From the NCBI GenBank assembly GCA_030549335.1, contig CM060188.1, positions 2,604,001 through 2,668,000 on the forward strand: a DNA stretch of 64,000 nucleotides, in the 5' to 3' direction. How positions within the stretch are numbered: position 1 is the first letter of the stretch; each line of letters starts with the position of its first letter. Position numbers and translations under genes: made by a program. Source of the DNA: Pontederia crassipes (Eukaryota; Streptophyta; Magnoliopsida; Commelinales; Pontederiaceae). Below are positions 26,818 through 39,478 of this stretch, piece by piece. The notes below the pieces were generated by a model that made no database searches, was not told the origin of the DNA, and saw only the letters and a list, made by a program, of their open reading frames with translations.

Positions 26818-27656
26818 AAGTCAATTAGTCCGCACCGACCCGGCAAACTGGAAAAATAACCTGGCCCAGATCTAATTCGGGTCGGGACCGGGTCCAAATA
26901 ATGGAAAAACCCGTCGAGTTTGCAGTCTAGATACCCGATCCGGATCCGACCCGAGTTAACCCATCTCGCATTCGCTATTTCATTTCATCGTCTCTTTTTC
27001 TCTCTCACATCTATCTTCGTCTCTCACGGCGGCGGCGATGACTCCGACCGCCCTCCCCTCTCCTGACTTTCTCTCTCTCTTTCTACTCGGCCATTAGGCG
27101 TCAAATCGCGGCGCCTGACGGCCGGATCGACTGTCAGGCATCAAATATGACCATTGACGACTGATCCAGTCGCCAAGCATCATAATCCGGCACCTGACGG
27201 TCGGATCGACCGTCAAGTGCCACTATCTGGCACCTGATGGCTAGATCGGCCATCAGGCGCCACGATCCAGCACTTAGCAATCAATCCGGCCGCCAGGAGC
27301 CACGATCCAGCACCTAGCGGCCGGATCGGCCGTCAAGCGTCACGATCCGGCACCGACGGTCGGATCGGCCATCCGAAGCCACGATCTGGCACCTGGCGGT
27401 TGATCCACTAGATTTGGCCGTTGACGGTCGATCCAGGCTCCCCCTCGTCCCCTCGATCCCCAAAGTGGGTGTCAGACATTGGCTGATCGACTGTCAAAGC
27501 GATTCCCGGCCACAAATCCGATCAATTATTAGATTATCGGGTCGAGTTCAGGTCCGATACCAGGTCGAAAAACTTTGGACTCGACGTAATTCGAGTTGGG
27601 ACCGGGTCTGCGTAGACTCGGATCCAGTTGCAGTTTTGCTCAGCCCTAAAGTCAAT
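26818..27656. mobile_element. hAT-like non-autonomous element with GC-rich minisatellite core
   Basis: An 8 bp direct repeat aagtcaat (26818-26825 and 27649-27656) flanks an 823 bp body. The body starts tagtccgcaccgaccc and ends ttttgctcagcccta; the right end read inversely, TAGGGCTGAGCAAAA, resembles hAT termini, but the left end matches it only partly. The core has a CT-rich stretch (26990-27090) and then imperfect repeats of about 37-40 bp built on cacgatccggcacctgacgg and ccggatcggccgtcaggcg (27100-27410). No transposase is present. Confidence 0.55.
27100..27430. repeat. GC-rich minisatellite, period about 37-40 bp
   Basis: Degenerate units alternate gatccggcacctgacgg with ccggatcg(g/a)ccgtcaggcg; about eight units are visible. 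Each unit carries the near-palindrome cggccggatcggccg. Confidence 0.7.
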
Positions 27657-28875
<1,219 letters not shown>

Positions 28876-29166
28876 AGGGAGAACAAAAAAGTGAGCAGGG
28901 AGAACAAAAAAGTGCTGTTACAAAGTAGTACCACCTCCGCTGCCTCCCCCATTCCTGTTCTGGCTCAGCCACAGCCCATTCCAGTTAGAAAGCAGCGTAA
29001 AAGAACAGCAGGAAGAGGGAAAGAGTAAATATTTCAAAAATACATGGAGAGAGAGAGAAAGGGGAGAGAGAGAGAGATTCCATCTCGCATTTGATTTGAT
29101 GTGATCGGAAAGAGGCAAAGAGCTTAGCCTGTGGAAAGCCTTAAACTGCTGGAGCTCAATATGGGT

Positions 29167-29174
29167 TATAAATA
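29167..29174 (+). promoter_or_regulatory. TATA box of the GRAS gene
   Basis: TATAAATA lies 145 bp upstream of the ATG, predicting a 5' UTR of roughly 115-120 nt. GA-rich tracts lie further upstream. Confidence 0.65.
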
Positions 29175-29318
29175 AAACACGACGATAAGGGGAACAGAAA
29201 CAAAGTTTCCAATGTCTCCTGTTTGTCAAGTTTCCGGTGTAAAAAAATCCAACTTTGTCTTCCGTCTGAGAAGAAACTAATAAGGGAGATCTGGCTTTTT
29301 TGTTTGAAGTGGGTTTAG

Positions 29319-31730
29319 ATGAGGGGTTTGCCCTTGAATGCCCAGGGGAAGGGGGCTCTTGAAGCAGCGGTAGAGAGGAGTTTAGCAGCGGCAGGAGGAG
29401 CAGGTGGAGGGAAAGAAGCCGCCTTTTGGACTCGCAAGGGTGTGATCCAAGAGGGGGGCGAGCCAAGATCGGTTCTTGATCACCGTAGTCCGAGTCCGCA
29501 GGCCTCAACATCGACGCTGTCTTCTTCCTTCTGCAGCGGCGGGTCGGTGGTTGTGGTCTCCGACAGGCCGACCCCCACATGGCCACAGAACTCCGGGTTC
29601 GCCGAAGACGCCAGCGGGGTAGCTGCGATGAAGAAGGAGTGGCCCGCAGAGCCTATGCCGCTGGCGGCGGCTGCGGGAATTGAATTGGGTTTCTCGGCCG
29701 ACGGTGAAAAAATCGGCCTTGGAGTGGAGGACTGGGAGATGATGCTCTCACAAAACTCCTTGCCGGCCCAAGACCAGACCTATTTCCGGTGGATCATGGG
29801 TGACGTGGAAGACCCTTTCTCTCCAGCCGCCGCCGCAGTTCTCAAGCAGCAGCAGCAGCTGATTTCCCATCCGTCCCCCGAATTCGACGGCAACAACTCT
29901 AACCTGTGTTTTGGCGTAGTCGATTCTGCATTTGGGCTCGAGCCTGTTGGAGGAACAGGCGGCGTGGCTTCCGCCATGGTTTCGAACCTCAATCCTCCTC
30001 TTGCCTTAGCGTCAACTGGAGGGCTTTCGTTGATGAGTGGTTACAACAGGATAGCTGCAAGTCCAACTCCGGCCATCGCCAACGTCAAAGGCGCCGCTTT
30101 TACCACTCTGACCGGCGGCCCTCTCTTATCGCCGCCGCCGCCGCCACGCCCATCGTCCCTGCCGTTGAACAGCCTCCAACAGCCTGAGCTTTTGTCTTCA
30201 GCTATGTTCTTTCATGGATGTACAGAGGACAGGCCTCAGCTCCTCGGCACAGGGATCGTCAGCCAACAACCGCCGTCGGTCCCTATCGCTTCAAGCGCAC
30301 CGTTCTTCCCGTCCATTCCAGCATCTCAGCAAGAACAGCAGTCACAGCTGCACCTCCATTCACAACTGAAACGCTACCATTCCATAGTAGACCCGCTTCC
30401 CCCGAAGATCCCGTTTGTGGATTCAGGCGGCGGCGGCGCGGAAATATTCCTACAGCGTCATCAACCGCAGTACCAACTCCAGAAGCAGAGGTTTCCTGAT
30501 TCTCAGACTTCTCATCTCCAACAAAGGTCGGTTAAACCAAAGGTGGAGGATGTCGGAGATGTAATGCCGGCTGTAGCAGCTGCTCAACAGCAGCAGCAGT
30601 ACCCAGTGGTCGACCATCTCTTCGAGGCTGCCAAGATGATAGAATCCGGGAATTTCGCTAGTGCGCATGGGATATTGGCGCGGCTCAATCAACAGCTCCC
30701 CTCTCCCCTGGGGCAGCCCCTCCTCCGCATTGCCTTCTACTTCAAGGAGGCACTGCAACTCATCCTCACAAATGTCGGTCCTGGCAACCCCCCCTCAATG
30801 GATCCAAACTTCCGGCTGCGAGGCTCATCTTGGACTTTACTCTCTAGTCCACTGGACGTCGTGTTAAAGCTGGCTGCGTACAAGGCCTTCTCCGAGGTCT
30901 CCCCTGTGCTCCAATTCACCAACTTTACCTGCACCCAGGTTCTCTTGGAGGAACTCAGTGGCTGTGACCACATCCACATTGTAGACTTTGACATCGGAAT
31001 TGGAGGGCAATGGTCCTCCTTTATGCAGGAGCTTGCCGAGAGGCAATCCACTGCATCTTGTTCAATTCGACTACTTAAGATTACAGCTTTTGTATCATCT
31101 TCTTCCCATCATCCCCTGGAACTCCATCTTACTCGGGAGAGCCTCTCCAATCTTGCAAGTAACCTTAGCATACCCTTTCAATTCAACATCTTAAGCTTGG
31201 ATTCATTTAACCCCTCGAACCTTCTTGGTATGAGGGATGAAGCCATTGCTGTGAACCTCCCTGTAGGCACTGCACACAACCTGCTCTTCCCAACACTCCT
31301 CCAGTTTATCAAACAGCTCTCGCCAAAGATTGTATTATCTGTGGATCAAGGGTGCGACCGCAGTGACCTGTCTTTTTCACTTCACTTCCTTCATGCCTTT
31401 CAATCCTCTTTGGCGCTCTTGGAATCCCTTGATGCAGCTGGAACCAATCAAGAAGTGGCTAGGAAAGTTGAAAGGTTTTTACTGCGTCCCAGGATTGAAG
31501 ATGCTATCCTGGGGCGCCATCGTGCCACTGAGAAGATGCTTCCTTGGAGAACTCTCTTTGCGTCTGCTGGATTCACGCCATTTCAGTTCAGTAATTTCAC
31601 AGAGTCACAGGCTGAGTGCCTTTTGAAAAGGGTTCAGGTGAGGGGATTTCACCTGGAGAAGCGCCATGCGTCTCTTCTCCTGTATTGGCAGCGAGGGGAG
31701 CTCATATCTGTCTCTGCTTGGAAGTGTTAA
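29319..31730 (+). CDS. HAM: HAIRY MERISTEM/SCL6-type GRAS transcription regulator
   Basis: An intronless 803-residue GRAS protein of the HAM (SCL6/22/27, LOST MERISTEMS) clade, nuclear regulators that keep shoot and root meristem cells undifferentiated and partner with WUSCHEL/WOX proteins. The N-terminus MRGLPLNAQGKG and the block SVLDHRSPSPQASTSTLSSS are clade signatures. The middle is low-complexity (Ala, Gly, Gln runs). The GRAS domain covers about residues 425-803: leucine-rich AAKMIESGNFASAHGILARL, the VHIID-like HIHIVDFDIGIGGQWSSFM near residue 550, LHRII and PFYRE regions, and the terminal SAW motif SVSAWKC. An in-frame TAG precedes the ATG directly, fixing the start. A miR171 site lies at codons 451-457. 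No lesions are seen; likely functional. Confidence 0.95.
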   Translation: MRGLPLNAQGKGALEAAVERSLAAAGGAGGGKEAAFWTRKGVIQEGGEPRSVLDHRSPSPQASTSTLSSSFCSGGSVVVVSDRPTPTWPQNSGFAEDASGVAAMKKEWPAEPMPLAAAAGIELGFSADGEKIGLGVEDWEMMLSQNSLPAQDQTYFRWIMGDVEDPFSPAAAAVLKQQQQLISHPSPEFDGNNSNLCFGVVDSAFGLEPVGGTGGVASAMVSNLNPPLALASTGGLSLMSGYNRIAASPTPAIANVKGAAFTTLTGGPLLSPPPPPRPSSLPLNSLQQPELLSSAMFFHGCTEDRPQLLGTGIVSQQPPSVPIASSAPFFPSIPASQQEQQSQLHLHSQLKRYHSIVDPLPPKIPFVDSGGGGAEIFLQRHQPQYQLQKQRFPDSQTSHLQQRSVKPKVEDVGDVMPAVAAAQQQQQYPVVDHLFEAAKMIESGNFASAHGILARLNQQLPSPLGQPLLRIAFYFKEALQLILTNVGPGNPPSMDPNFRLRGSSWTLLSSPLDVVLKLAAYKAFSEVSPVLQFTNFTCTQVLLEELSGCDHIHIVDFDIGIGGQWSSFMQELAERQSTASCSIRLLKITAFVSSSSHHPLELHLTRESLSNLASNLSIPFQFNILSLDSFNPSNLLGMRDEAIAVNLPVGTAHNLLFPTLLQFIKQLSPKIVLSVDQGCDRSDLSFSLHFLHAFQSSLALLESLDAAGTNQEVARKVERFLLRPRIEDAILGRHRATEKMLPWRTLFASAGFTPFQFSNFTESQAECLLKRVQVRGFHLEKRHASLLLYWQRGELISVSAWKC
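30671..30691 (+). promoter_or_regulatory. miR171 target site in the GRAS coding sequence
   Basis: The 21 nt beginning GATATTGGCGCGGCTCAATC are fully complementary to canonical plant miR171. They encode ILARLN inside the first leucine-rich region. This is the conserved cleavage site of HAM-clade GRAS mRNAs. Confidence 0.95.
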
Positions 31731-32649
31731 AGAATTCATATATTCCAGGCATGTTGCCTTGTACTTATTTTCTTTTAGAAGTCTCAAGCAAACTTGTCAC
31801 TTTAGCTGGTCATACCCTGTTAGGGCTAAGTAGTGTCATCTATGTTTATTGTATTGCATTAACCTTATGGTGTCTTCGACTCTTGACTCTTTACTACTTG
31901 AGTATCATTTGGCTTAAATAGGATGGTATTTGAAACATTGTAAGTCCCTGGCATAAGTTGATGTCTTACTAATCTACTTGTCATTACTTTGGACTTGATG
32001 TTAATAGAAGCTTCACAGTGCAAATCTTATCCCCTGAATGCTATGCTCTACATAAATGGTTTTTGCTCCAAATTTGTTCTGTATAGTCACGAACTTATCA
32101 ATTTGTCATCATGAATTCATTGTCAAACATATACATGAAGAAGTTCAGTGGGATGGCTGTATTTTTAGATTAATACTTACAGATATATCTTAGAGAGCAA
32201 AAGATATGCAAATTTGGATGTACACATTTTGACTGATAAGTATATGAGAAGTGGGAGGTGAAGTTGCTGGAGTTTATAGAATTATGTTAAATATGAAAGA
32301 ATGCATCAAAATCATCGTCCATGAAACGAAAACTCAGATCAAATCAAGGTGCAAGTCTTTGATTGTCATATTTTTACTGTTGAAAACTTAACTTTGTGTA
32401 TAGGTCGCCCTTCAAAAATGGTGTATAGATCATCATACATGTTGCTCTTGTCCATAGGTACTTAAAGTCTATATTTGATGTAGATAAGATTGGTTAAAAT
32501 GTTTTCTAGTTCGTCCAAAAAGATATTACTCTAGTCCTATATTGGGAGGGCTCCTTACCCAGGATAACCTCAAGTGTTTACACCTGAATATTTCTGGAGC
32601 TTCTGTTAATAGAGATTAGTTGGGGAGTTCTGAAAAAAATAAATCAAAT
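31731..32649. other. 3' flank of the GRAS gene
   Basis: Contains the presumed 3' UTR and AT-rich non-coding sequence. No further gene recognised. Confidence 0.5.
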
Positions 32650-32855
32650 TATTCTACTTTAAAACTCCGCCTATGTTTTATAGCCGGTCCCAAGCCCGGA
32701 TAAAGGAGGAGGGTTGTGTTAGGCCCCGACAGTCAGCGTAAAACCCTGTCGAATCTCATGAACATGGATCAACGAATATGACTTCGTATGATCCATGTAG
32801 CCGACCCCACCTAGTGGGATAAGGCTTTGTTGTTGTTGTTGTATTCTACTTTAAA
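32650..32855 (+). mobile_element. SINE-like retroposon with RTE-type 3' tail, copy 3
   Basis: The 178 bp body is 32664-32841, with perfect 14 bp target duplications (tattctactttaaa at 32650-32663 and 32842-32855). It has the same actccgcctat start, tatagccggtcccaagcccg head, HVADPT-stop segment and (TTG)n tail as copy 1, with a handful of substitutions. Confidence 0.87.
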
Positions 32856-34974
32856 GTTTGTGACTTGTTCTTAAGCAGAGATTTCGATGTGCGTACTTTA
32901 AGTAACCTACTAGCTCGGACATCTGATTTTGGGTTTTGCATGCAGGTTCTTCCTGTTTATGTTAGTTAATTTTTCTTACTCTTTGTAATATTCCAAATGA
33001 ACATTTTATGAGGTTATTTCGTAACAAGATTAATCAGGTTCTCTTTTTTTTCAGTTACCATCTCCAAATTTGGCATTAGGTTTTGCATTGTTTACTCTTG
33101 GTGGTTTTTTTATCTGTTATAATGTGCCACCACTCATTGTCACTTTAAGACTTATGTTGGCATTGCACCCAATTTCTTTTGTCTAACTTGATGGCATATT
33201 AATTTAACGTCATACGACCTTGGCATGAGAGATCTTTCCCAGTGTCATTCATCTGGAAGTGTGGATTATATACTAGTATATAATTTTCAGATGTTTTGAC
33301 GAAAACTGCCTTAGTAATGTTGGACGAAAACTGCCTTAGTAATGTTGGCTTATGCATCTAGTCATAAAACTTTGCTGGACATTATTGATTCTCTTTGCAG
33401 GTTCTTAGAAGTGTGTGAAATTCTGGAGGTTCCTCTTACAGTCCTACTCAAGTTCAGATTGTCCGGTATGAATAATTAGTTCTTTTGTGCATCTGTCAAA
33501 TGCCATGTACCGTAAGTGATCTAAATGTAATTGGAGTTGATAGCGTTGCTGCCAAAAGTTTCTCTTTCAGGCTAGATAGCTTGTTTTTTCTTTTAGTGCT
33601 GATTAGAAAAAATTATAATTAATTCCATGGTATATCTTTTTCTTGGGATTCAATCACCAAATATTGAGTTAATATCGTTGTTGACAAAAGTCAGCCTCTT
33701 TCGGGGTATAGACCCTCATTTTTCTTTCAGGATTGATTAGAAGATTTATAATTAATTCCTTGGTATATCTTGTCATCAAATATTGGTTTACTTTTTAGCA
33801 CCAGGGGCATTTTACTGTTGCAATTGATATTTAAATGATCCTTTGATGTTTAAAATCCTAACTTGCTATCTTTATTCTATCTAGATACAGAAAACAACAA
33901 TAATGAGCTCCTTATTCTTGAAATACTGTTAATGTGGTCAATGCTAAGTAGATTTAATAATCCATGGCCGCCTCACCTACCTTCTGGTGTGGATCACAAG
34001 TCCATGTTTTCATGTTGGTGACTCAGATAGTCTTGCCCCCAATTCCCATGCTGCTGATGGTGTGCAATGCCATCACCAGACAATTTCTTGCAATTATGGT
34101 TCCCCGGGTTTTGTTTAATGATTTCTTTGATCCCTCACATGGTCTGCTTTCCTCTTGTTGGCTCTTCCTTATCTTATACTTAAATATCTTGCCTGCTTCA
34201 CCAACTTTGAACCTGCTCATCTCTTTAAACCTACTATAAGAGTTTATGAAGATTACAACTTTGATGTATGTGGAATTTAAGTTTTAACTGTTGCGCGTGC
34301 ATCACATTTTTGCATTGCTTTCAGTAATAATTTATGAATACCTGCTCCTAGCTGAGGAACTTGTACAATTGTTGTATACTCTTAAAAGTAGGTTTCATCT
34401 TTGCGGACACTCGTAATTTCTTTATCTCCAGTTGCAATATAATTTCATGGTTAGATAGAACTAATGCTGTAATCAAGTAATCAACTGAACCCCCACGTCA
34501 GATCCAGTGATGCCCCAGATATAGATTCTGAGGATTTTCACAACTTTTCTGCTGCAACCAACTGATCAGTCATAATCAACTCCATGCTTCCAAACATGGA
34601 GAAGCAGTGTCTCTTCCAGAGCCTATCCATCATTCATAGGAAGAGGCAAAGGAACTGAGGGGACCTCAGGCAAGAACACCACTCTTCCCAGAGTAGTTAA
34701 AGCTGTCTGTTTTCTGGTAGCCCACTCAAGTTGGAGACAGCAAACAAGCGAGCTAATAACTGCACCGTGGACAGACTTTGCAGTGCAAGCAACGTTGGTG
34801 CATTGCTTACCACTTGAAGCTTTTTCATGCAGAATAGGAAAGGCACTAATAATATTCATGCTTGAAAAGTATTCATGAGGATTTAAATGATACTAGTCAC
34901 TGGTGTTAACTGAAGCAACTCTAGTGTATTGTGACCGATGACCAGCTTGTGCGATGCCAACTTGCACAACTCAA
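32856..34974. other. Intergenic; no gene recognised
   Basis: Includes a short local repeat (gacgaaaactgccttagtaatgttgg twice near 33299-33350). Frames at 33964-34239 and 34623-34859 have no recognisable domain. Confidence 0.4.
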
Positions 34975-35440
34975 TTACAAGAATTTTGGGGTACAGAAAA
35001 ACTTCATTGAAGCTTCCATGAGCTTATAAAAAATAGCCACAAAAAGCTTCTTCCAGTTTATTTTTTTAAAGGTTAATAATCTATTAATTGGAATACCGGA
35101 AGCATCCTGATACAAGAGGTGGAGTAGGCCCACAGGCGGGACATTCTCCCAAAATAATGTTGGTTTCCGACGACCAAGATTAGCAAAGTAATCGGCCGCC
35201 CAATTGGTTTCTCTATAAATATGCTTAGGGGACCAATTTACAAAAGAATCTAAGTGAAAGTAGATGTCAGCAACATAAGATCTGATTTTCCATGGACACG
35301 GAAGCTTGTTCAATATGATGCTTGCTAGTACTGTTGAGTCCCTTTCGATCTTCACCTCGATCTTCCAGTTTACATATAATGCAAGCATGTGATTGGCATA
35401 ACTGTTCCTTCCATCCCCTGAATCCAAGAGCGATTGGTTC
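34975..35440 (-). pseudogene. LINE RNase H-domain relic
   Basis: Minus-strand frame with the RNase H-like end of a plant non-LTR retrotransposon: IEVKIERDSTVLASIILN, a central hydrophobic block, then WSPKHIYRETNWAADYFANL, where the YRETN.AAD.FANLG motif is diagnostic. The reverse transcriptase part is not present upstream in a readable frame, so this is a truncated, decayed copy. Confidence 0.75.
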
Positions 35441-36013
35441 AGAGGGGTGGTTGATCACTGGATATGGAAGACACAGGAAAGTGCGTAACATTGTCATCAG
35501 TACTACTACACGTCGATACCCCTTGCAGGCCTATCTTTGTTCAGAAAGCGCGAGAACATTGAAAGCCAATATATGTATTGCATCACGCTATCACATTACT
35601 TGTAGATGGATAAAATCTATGGTACTTGTCAATCTTAAAAAATCTTTTGCCAACGTATGGCAGATGGAATAAATCTAGGGTACTTGTACATGTTTCAGTT
35701 CGTGCATGCTTCCTCCTTCCTTGATATGTATCTATTTGTTTTCTCCATGTTAGACAGTTTGAGCGTAGAACCAACGCAACCCTACCTTTACACGCACGCA
35801 CGGATCTTTTCCTGCAACAACTCAAAAAGGTTTGAGGAGTTCATGGCTTCATGCAAAGATGACGAGGTTGGGCCCTTGGATTGCCTTTGCGTTACTTTTT
35901 TTTCTGTTTCGGCTTATTAATTCCTCGTCCACGGTTCCCTCTCCACTCAAGTAGCCATCTTTCTACGTCCACTTTCTCCTTTTCTTCGTGTCTTCCCATT
36001 TGGACCAGCTCAA
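35441..36013. other. Non-coding flank between LINE relic and CACTA-like element
   Basis: No coding motif recognised. Short frames here have no domain. Confidence 0.4.
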
Positions 36014-37759
36014 GTGCGATTTTCCGACGGATAATTTCTGACGGTTCTAAATCCGTCACAATTTACGACGGATTTTTCGACGGTTCCGTTTCCGACGGAT
36101 TTTTCGACAGCTATGACCGTCGGAAATAATTTATATTATTATTTAATTTTTCGACGATTAGGAATGTCGATATTTTCGACGGATATCCATCCGTCACAAT
36201 TTCCGACGATTTTTCCGACGGTTACGACCGTCGGAAAATAAAAAAATTAAATTATATATATTTTAATATTATTATTAAATTTTTTCGACGGATTTTCCGA
36301 CGGTCACGACCGTCGGAAATAAAAAAATTAATTATATAATTTATTATATTATTATTTAATTTTTCGACGATTAGGAACGTCGATATTTTCGACGAATATC
36401 CATCCGTCGCAATTTCCGACGACTTTTTCGACGGTTACGACCGTCGGTAAATGTATAATAATATCATATATAAGAGTATTTTATTAATATAACTAGCGAC
36501 GGTCCAAACCGTCGCAATTACCGACGGTTTTGACCGTCGGTAACGATTACCGACGGTTCAAACCGTCGGTAAAATAAAAAATAAATATTATATATAACTA
36601 AATAAAATAAAAAATTTAATATTTAAATTTTCGACGGTCGAAACCGTCGGTAATTAAAATTTCGTTATCCCACTTTTTTTTCCCTTTTCCCGCTTTCTTT
36701 CCACTTTTTTCCTTTATATATATTCCTCCTCCCTCTTCTCTCTCCCTCCTCCCTCCACTCCTCTCTCTCTCCCTCCTCTCCTCTCTCTCTCCCCCGACCG
36801 CGAGCACCGGATCGGCCTCTCCCGCACGCCGGACGTCGGCGACCCTCCCACGCCGGACGCCGGCGACCCTCTCCCGCATCGGCGACCCTCTCCCGTGCCG
36901 GCGTATCTCTCTCCCGCTCCGCGCCGACATCTCTCTCTCTGCTGTCGGCCGGATCCGGCCCCCAGCGGCCGATCGGCCGTCAGGCGGCCGGATCCGGCCC
37001 CCAGGCGGCCGGTTCCGGCCTCCAGGCGGGCCGGATCCGGCCGCCAGCTGCCGGATCTGGCCGCCAGCTGCCGGATCTGGCCCGAACGCCAGGCGGCTGG
37101 ATCTGGCCGCTAATTTTTTTTATATTTAAAAAATTATTTGCGACGGTTGCGACCGTCAAAAGATCGACGGTTGCGATGTCCGTCCAAAGTTTCGACAGTT
37201 GCGACCGTCGAAAAGTTGCGACGGTTCGAACCGCCGGCCTTTTCCGGCAGTTGCAACCGTCGGAAATTTCGACGGCTCGGACCGCCGGCCTTTTCCGACG
37301 GTTGCAATCGTCGCAAATATCGATGGTTCGGACCGCTGGCCTTTTTCGGCGGTTGTAACCGTCGAAAATATCGACGGTTCGGACCGTTGGCCTTTTCCGA
37401 CAGTTGCAACCGTCGGAAATATCGACGGTTCGAACCGTCGGGGACTTTTCCGGCGGTTGCAACCGTCGGAAATATCGACGGTTCGGACCGCCGGCCTTTT
37501 CCGGCAGTTGTAACCGTCGGAAATATCGACGGCAACCGCCGGAAAAGTCCCCGGCGGTTCGAACCGCCGATATTTTCGACGGCCTGAACCGTCGATATTT
37601 TCGACGAATTTTTTCAACCATCGCAAATCCGTTTGCGACGAGCGTTTTTTCGACGGATCAATTCCGACTGAAAAACCGTTGGTAATTGCGTTACCGACGA
37701 TTTTCGAGCTGATTACCGACGGTCCTAACCGTCGGTAATCCGCGTTTTTCTAGTAGTGG
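36014..37759. mobile_element. CACTA-like non-autonomous element built of CGACGG palindromes
   Basis: The right end tttttctagtagtg (37746-37759) is the inverse of CACTACTAGAAAAA, the plant CACTA terminus. A matching left CACTA end is not present; the subterminal array starts abruptly near 36014 (gcgattttccgacgg), so the left tip appears lost. Two dense arrays of CGACGG/CCGTCG words (36030-36660 and 37140-37740) surround a CT-rich tract (36700-36795) and a GC-rich minisatellite (36796-37110). Units such as cgacggttgcaaccgtcgg are palindromes. The left array repeats with a period of about 213 bp (tcgacgatta at 36151 and 36364). No transposase is present. Confidence 0.7.
36796..37110. repeat. GC-rich minisatellite core of the CACTA-like element
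   Basis: Short repeats of gccggacgccggcgaccctc followed by ggccggatccggcccccaggc units; about 75-80% G+C, unlike its surroundings. Confidence 0.7.
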
Positions 37760-39478
37760 TGCATGCAGTAGTACAAATGAGTGGAGAGCAGGCCCCCACA
37801 GATGGCAAATCCTGTGCGTGGATCATGATCACATAAAGCCCTATTCTTTGTGCCTCCCCCCCCCCCCCCCCCCCCTCGAGCTTTGTTGGTGGCTGTTGGT
37901 TAATTTTTGTCTTTCTTCCCTTTCCTGCTTCCACTTTGCCTGGGCGGTTGGATAAATGGATGGAGGAATGACTGGTGACGGACTTCTAATCCTAGTTGAC
38001 ATCCTTCACACAGGCTGAGCACGGGGATGATGTTGAAGTATGAACATGAGGAGGATTTCCTTCTGTTCTTCTGCCCTCAAATGCCATTGGATCATCGGCT
38101 CATTCGATTGAACGTCGGGATCATGAATGTTACCTGCACCAAACCTTTCAATTTTGCTAATTTTATGCAACCAGTTATTCTATTGAGTTGTGCCACTGTT
38201 GGGGGTCCATCTGTTGATCATCCTTGTAACGTGATGCATGGAGATCAGGCTCAAATTGTGCATGGTTGGGTATCTCAAAGATTCCTCACGAGAACGACTC
38301 ATATATATATATATATATATAGATAGATAGATTTCGTTCAACGATCAGCTTTATTGGTTGCTGTATAATTAATGTACCTGAATCTTTCTCTGAAACTTGA
38401 TGTGTTCTTAGATTCAAAAGCCCTCCATCTTACAACAATCAGAATATGCTAAGGATGGCTTTGTCAGATCAATGATTCCAATTCAACTGGTTAAAGCATA
38501 TCACAGTTATTTATTTACTGGCAGAACAGAATGGGATTGTAATTCTTATGTGCAGGAAGGTGGGAATTCCTAATATTTATTTACATGGGCCAATATCCTT
38601 TCAACTTACTTTTAAACAGGGAGTATGCTACGGTTAACACAGATGATGTTTATTTCAGATCATACATGATCGACACTTTAAGTGTTCCTCAAGATGCCAC
38701 CACCTGCAAATGATCACAAGAGTATTTTCACCTACAACATCGTTTAGTAAAATGCGTCAAATCACCGAGCTACTGAAACCGAGAGCTAGATGCTACACAA
38801 ACTCGAAGTCTCCACTGAGCAATAACCTTCTGCATGCAATTTTCTGACATAATTTTACGTTCTGGTAACATGATTTTTCAGTTCCGAATTCCCAGGCCTG
38901 CAGAATCATGACTTCTTCAACGGGTAACCCAAAAGGATTCCAAGCACGGCAATAAACACCTCAAAGGTATGCGAGAAGCCACCTTGCAGCTGTTTGTTGC
39001 CTTCTCGTTTCGTGAGTTCCTGCATGTGAGGAGCTAGAAGATGCTACTTTCCAATGAGTAAATTTTGAGCACACTAAAATAAATAAGATATCTTAAATTT
39101 TGATGTGTCTATGGGACTTCTATGTATAACTACAAGCCAACTGTCTTGTTTCTGAATGACATGGAAGAGATTAGAGCTTGCAAGATCCAAGTATGAAGAC
39201 AAGTGTTCAAACTCCATAAGATCATTAATGTTCATTAGATGACGTAAATAAAATTGTTTAGTCCACATTCATCACATGTAGGAGCCGACTGCTGAGCTGA
39301 ATGGCAGCATTCTTTACCTTAGACAAGGTTGAAACCAGAGCCAAACTCTGAACAAGAAAAGTCTGAGTCGAAATCATGTAAGCTAGTGCATTCTGATATG
39401 CAAGGAGATTTAATATGCATATTGAATACATGGTCATTACAAACTCCTTTCCCTGTCAACATATAAAATAATTTTAAT
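37760..39478. other. Intergenic; no gene recognised
   Basis: Includes a 20-base C run at 37856-37875 and a TA/GATA microsatellite at 38300-38331. A frame of about 99 codons at 38027-38326 has no recognised domain. Confidence 0.4.

Noticed and set aside
28918..29586. Minus-strand frame of 222 codons
   Set aside because: Antisense to the GRAS 5' region and promoter; low-complexity Ser/Leu text without domain.
36980..37626. Long frames (150-213 codons) on both strands rich in Arg, Phe, Pro
   Set aside because: All arise from the CGACGG palindrome array, which stays open in several frames at once; no domain is visible.
36014..37759. CRISPR-like look of regularly spaced palindromic repeats
   Set aside because: Plant nuclear context, degenerate units, no fixed spacers, and a CACTA terminus at the right end explain it better.
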